In this document: one piece after another, positions 6,703-7,873 of the stretch
Layout of the letters: the number at the start of each line of letters is the position of its first letter
Numbering within the stretch: position 1 is the first letter of the stretch
NCBI GenBank assembly: GCA_023415335.1
Contig: JAEZLD010000012.1
Coordinates: 1-7,873 of the forward strand
Length of the DNA stretch: 7,873 bases
Source of the DNA: Bacillota bacterium
Lineage (GTDB): Bacteria; Bacillota; Clostridia; Clostridiales; Caloramatoraceae
Direction of reading: 5' to 3'
Program-made: the position numbers and the translations under genes
The notes under the pieces: model-generated
What the model saw: the letters and a program-made list of their open reading frames with translations, nothing else
What the model was told of the DNA's origin: nothing
Databases searched by the model: none

Positions 6703-7873
6703 TTATACTTTGTTTTTCGTGTTTATCTGATACAATTTCAAAGCTATTTCCATGCATAGCTGCTGCTCATGGTCATGAAGGTTAACTCCTGTCAGTTCAC
6801 AGATTTTTGAAAATCTGTACTTTGCAGAATTGTAATGTATGAAAAGCTTACTAGATGCAGCCTTGAGATTCCATGCACAGTCGATTATTGTTTTCATGGT
6901 TGTAAGAAGGCTAGCATGATATTTCATATCATAATCCAATATTGGTCTCACATATATCCTTTGAAATTCGTCTGTCTGGCTGTTTCCGTCAATGGAGGAT
7001 AAAAGTCTGTATATTCCAAGCCGTTCATAGAAAAGCACACTGTCCATCATGTTCAGCTGATAGGCAAGATTTATTGTAGTAAGGGCTTCGTTGTAACTTT
7101 TACTTATATCCCTTATGCTTTCATAATAGGAGCCTACTCCTATTGTTATTGTTATTGTGTACTGTGTCTTCATGGCTATTTTCCGCCTTATATTTTGAAA
7201 CACCTTCTCAATTTTTTTATTAGAACGTGAAGTATCCCTATCCTTTGTTGAAATCAGATATACTACATGGTCACTTTGCCTGTAGTACTTTGCATCAGGA
7301 AATACCTCCTCCATACAGAGTTGGGATATTTCAAATATTCCCTGTACAGACTCTGAAACCTCCTCGCTTGCTTTATTATCCATGTGCCTTAAATATGCCT
7401 GCTTTAGGTTATTCACATCTATTATGGCAACCATTCCTCCATGGTTGAATTCCCACCCATACAGCTTCGCACGGTTGTGTATTTCATCTAAGGACTTCAT
7501 GTTGTTATAAATAAGGTCTCCTAAGAATTCATCCCTGTACTTTTCCTCAATCTGCAGATTGGATATCTTAGTTTGGATATATAGTGTAAGTACGATGCCT
7601 GCATACTCTATGGCCTTCTGGGAATTGGTTTCTCCAGTACTGGGGTCGCAATTTTTGCGGGTTACTATATAGCCATAGGGAGTCTTTTTATTTGCAACCC
7701 TATAGATATTGTAATTTCCCAGCTTTTCTAAATCCACCCTGTGAATATTCACCTTTTTTACCGTCTCATAAAGCATGCTGTTATCATCAGAACAGTATAT
7801 TTTCTTGAAATATGTATCTATGAAGGCTACAGGCCCTTCCAGTATCCTGCTTAATACCTGAATTATTTCTCCG
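6703..7873 (-). CDS. PucR/CdaR-family transcriptional regulator (N-terminus outside window)
   Basis: Regulator whose reading frame stays open to the right edge: 389 codons are visible. The first Met at 7776 is not the true start, since 32 further in-frame codons precede it (beginning GEIIQVLSRILEGPVAF). The visible order is the end of a sensor-like N-terminal region (to about residue 140), a degenerate GGDEF-like domain (about 145-290, from MVAIIDVNN through ITIGVGSYY to SYNEALTTINLA), and a C-terminal PucR-type HTH_30 domain (about 314-385, with NLKAASSKLFIHYNSAKYRF and the closing ICELTGVNL). Family members usually have 500 or more residues and often activate adjacent catabolic genes (purine, sugar-acid or amino-acid use) in response to a ligand. 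Here the gene lies directly upstream of, and in the same direction as, the hydrolase operon, so local control is likely. The degenerate GGDEF-like domain is not expected to make cyclic di-GMP. Confidence 0.88.
   Translation of the reverse strand, partial: GEIIQVLSRILEGPVAFIDTYFKKIYCSDDNSMLYETVKKVNIHRVDLEKLGNYNIYRVANKKTPYGYIVTRKNCDPSTGETNSQKAIEYAGIVLTLYIQTKISNLQIEEKYRDEFLGDLIYNNMKSLDEIHNRAKLYGWEFNHGGMVAIIDVNNLKQAYLRHMDNKASEEVSESVQGIFEISQLCMEEVFPDAKYYRQSDHVVYLISTKDRDTSRSNKKIEKVFQNIRRKIAMKTQYTITITIGVGSYYESIRDISKSYNEALTTINLAYQLNMMDSVLFYERLGIYRLLSSIDGNSQTDEFQRIYVRPILDYDMKYHASLLTTMKTIIDCAWNLKAASSKLFIHYNSAKYRFSKICELTGVNLHDHEQQLCMEIALKLYQINTKNKV

Noticed and set aside
7776..7873. Taking Met at 7776 as the regulator start
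   Set aside because: The frame continues upstream without a stop to the window edge and encodes residues typical of the family (LSRILEGPVAF), so the gene is cut by the edge.

Overview
The window looks like chromosomal DNA from a low-to-moderate G+C Firmicute, probably of the Clostridia (Lachnospiraceae/Clostridium-like). The grounds are frequent ATA and AGG/AGA codons, strong AGGAG-type ribosome binding sites, a near-perfect vegetative promoter and intrinsic terminators. The genus cannot be fixed from the sequence. Every gene I can support lies on the minus strand, so the window is best read from right to left. Both outermost genes are cut by the window edges. No RNA genes, mobile elements or CRISPR arrays were seen.

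Right part (7873 to 6703): the C-terminal part of a PucR/CdaR-type transcriptional regulator, with its N-terminus outside the window. After it comes an intergenic stretch holding a 17-bp perfect inverted repeat (terminator and/or operator) and a possible promoter.

Middle part (6560 to 2846): a tightly packed three-gene operon. It encodes a metal-dependent amidohydrolase of the dihydroorotase/deacetylase type, an M20-family (ArgE/DapE-like) metallohydrolase that starts with TTG, and a many-pass membrane protein of unknown family made of two homologous halves. The genes are 14 nt apart or overlap by 1 nt (TAATG), and the operon ends at a strong intrinsic terminator. The natural reading is uptake of an amide, cyclic amide or N-acyl compound by the membrane protein and two-step hydrolysis by the enzymes, under control of the adjacent PucR-like regulator. 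The substrate is unknown. This is the best candidate here for an undescribed system.

Left part (2768 to 1): a second operon starts at a TTGACA-17-TATAAT promoter overlapped by a tandem 7-bp repeat. It encodes a five-helix membrane protein with a DERQ motif, a 64-residue Xre-type repressor-like protein (ATGA overlap), a NatA-like ABC ATPase with an unusual lysine-rich insertion, and a NatB-like ABC-2 permease that overlaps the ATPase gene and runs off the left edge. It looks like a self-regulated export or stress-response module.
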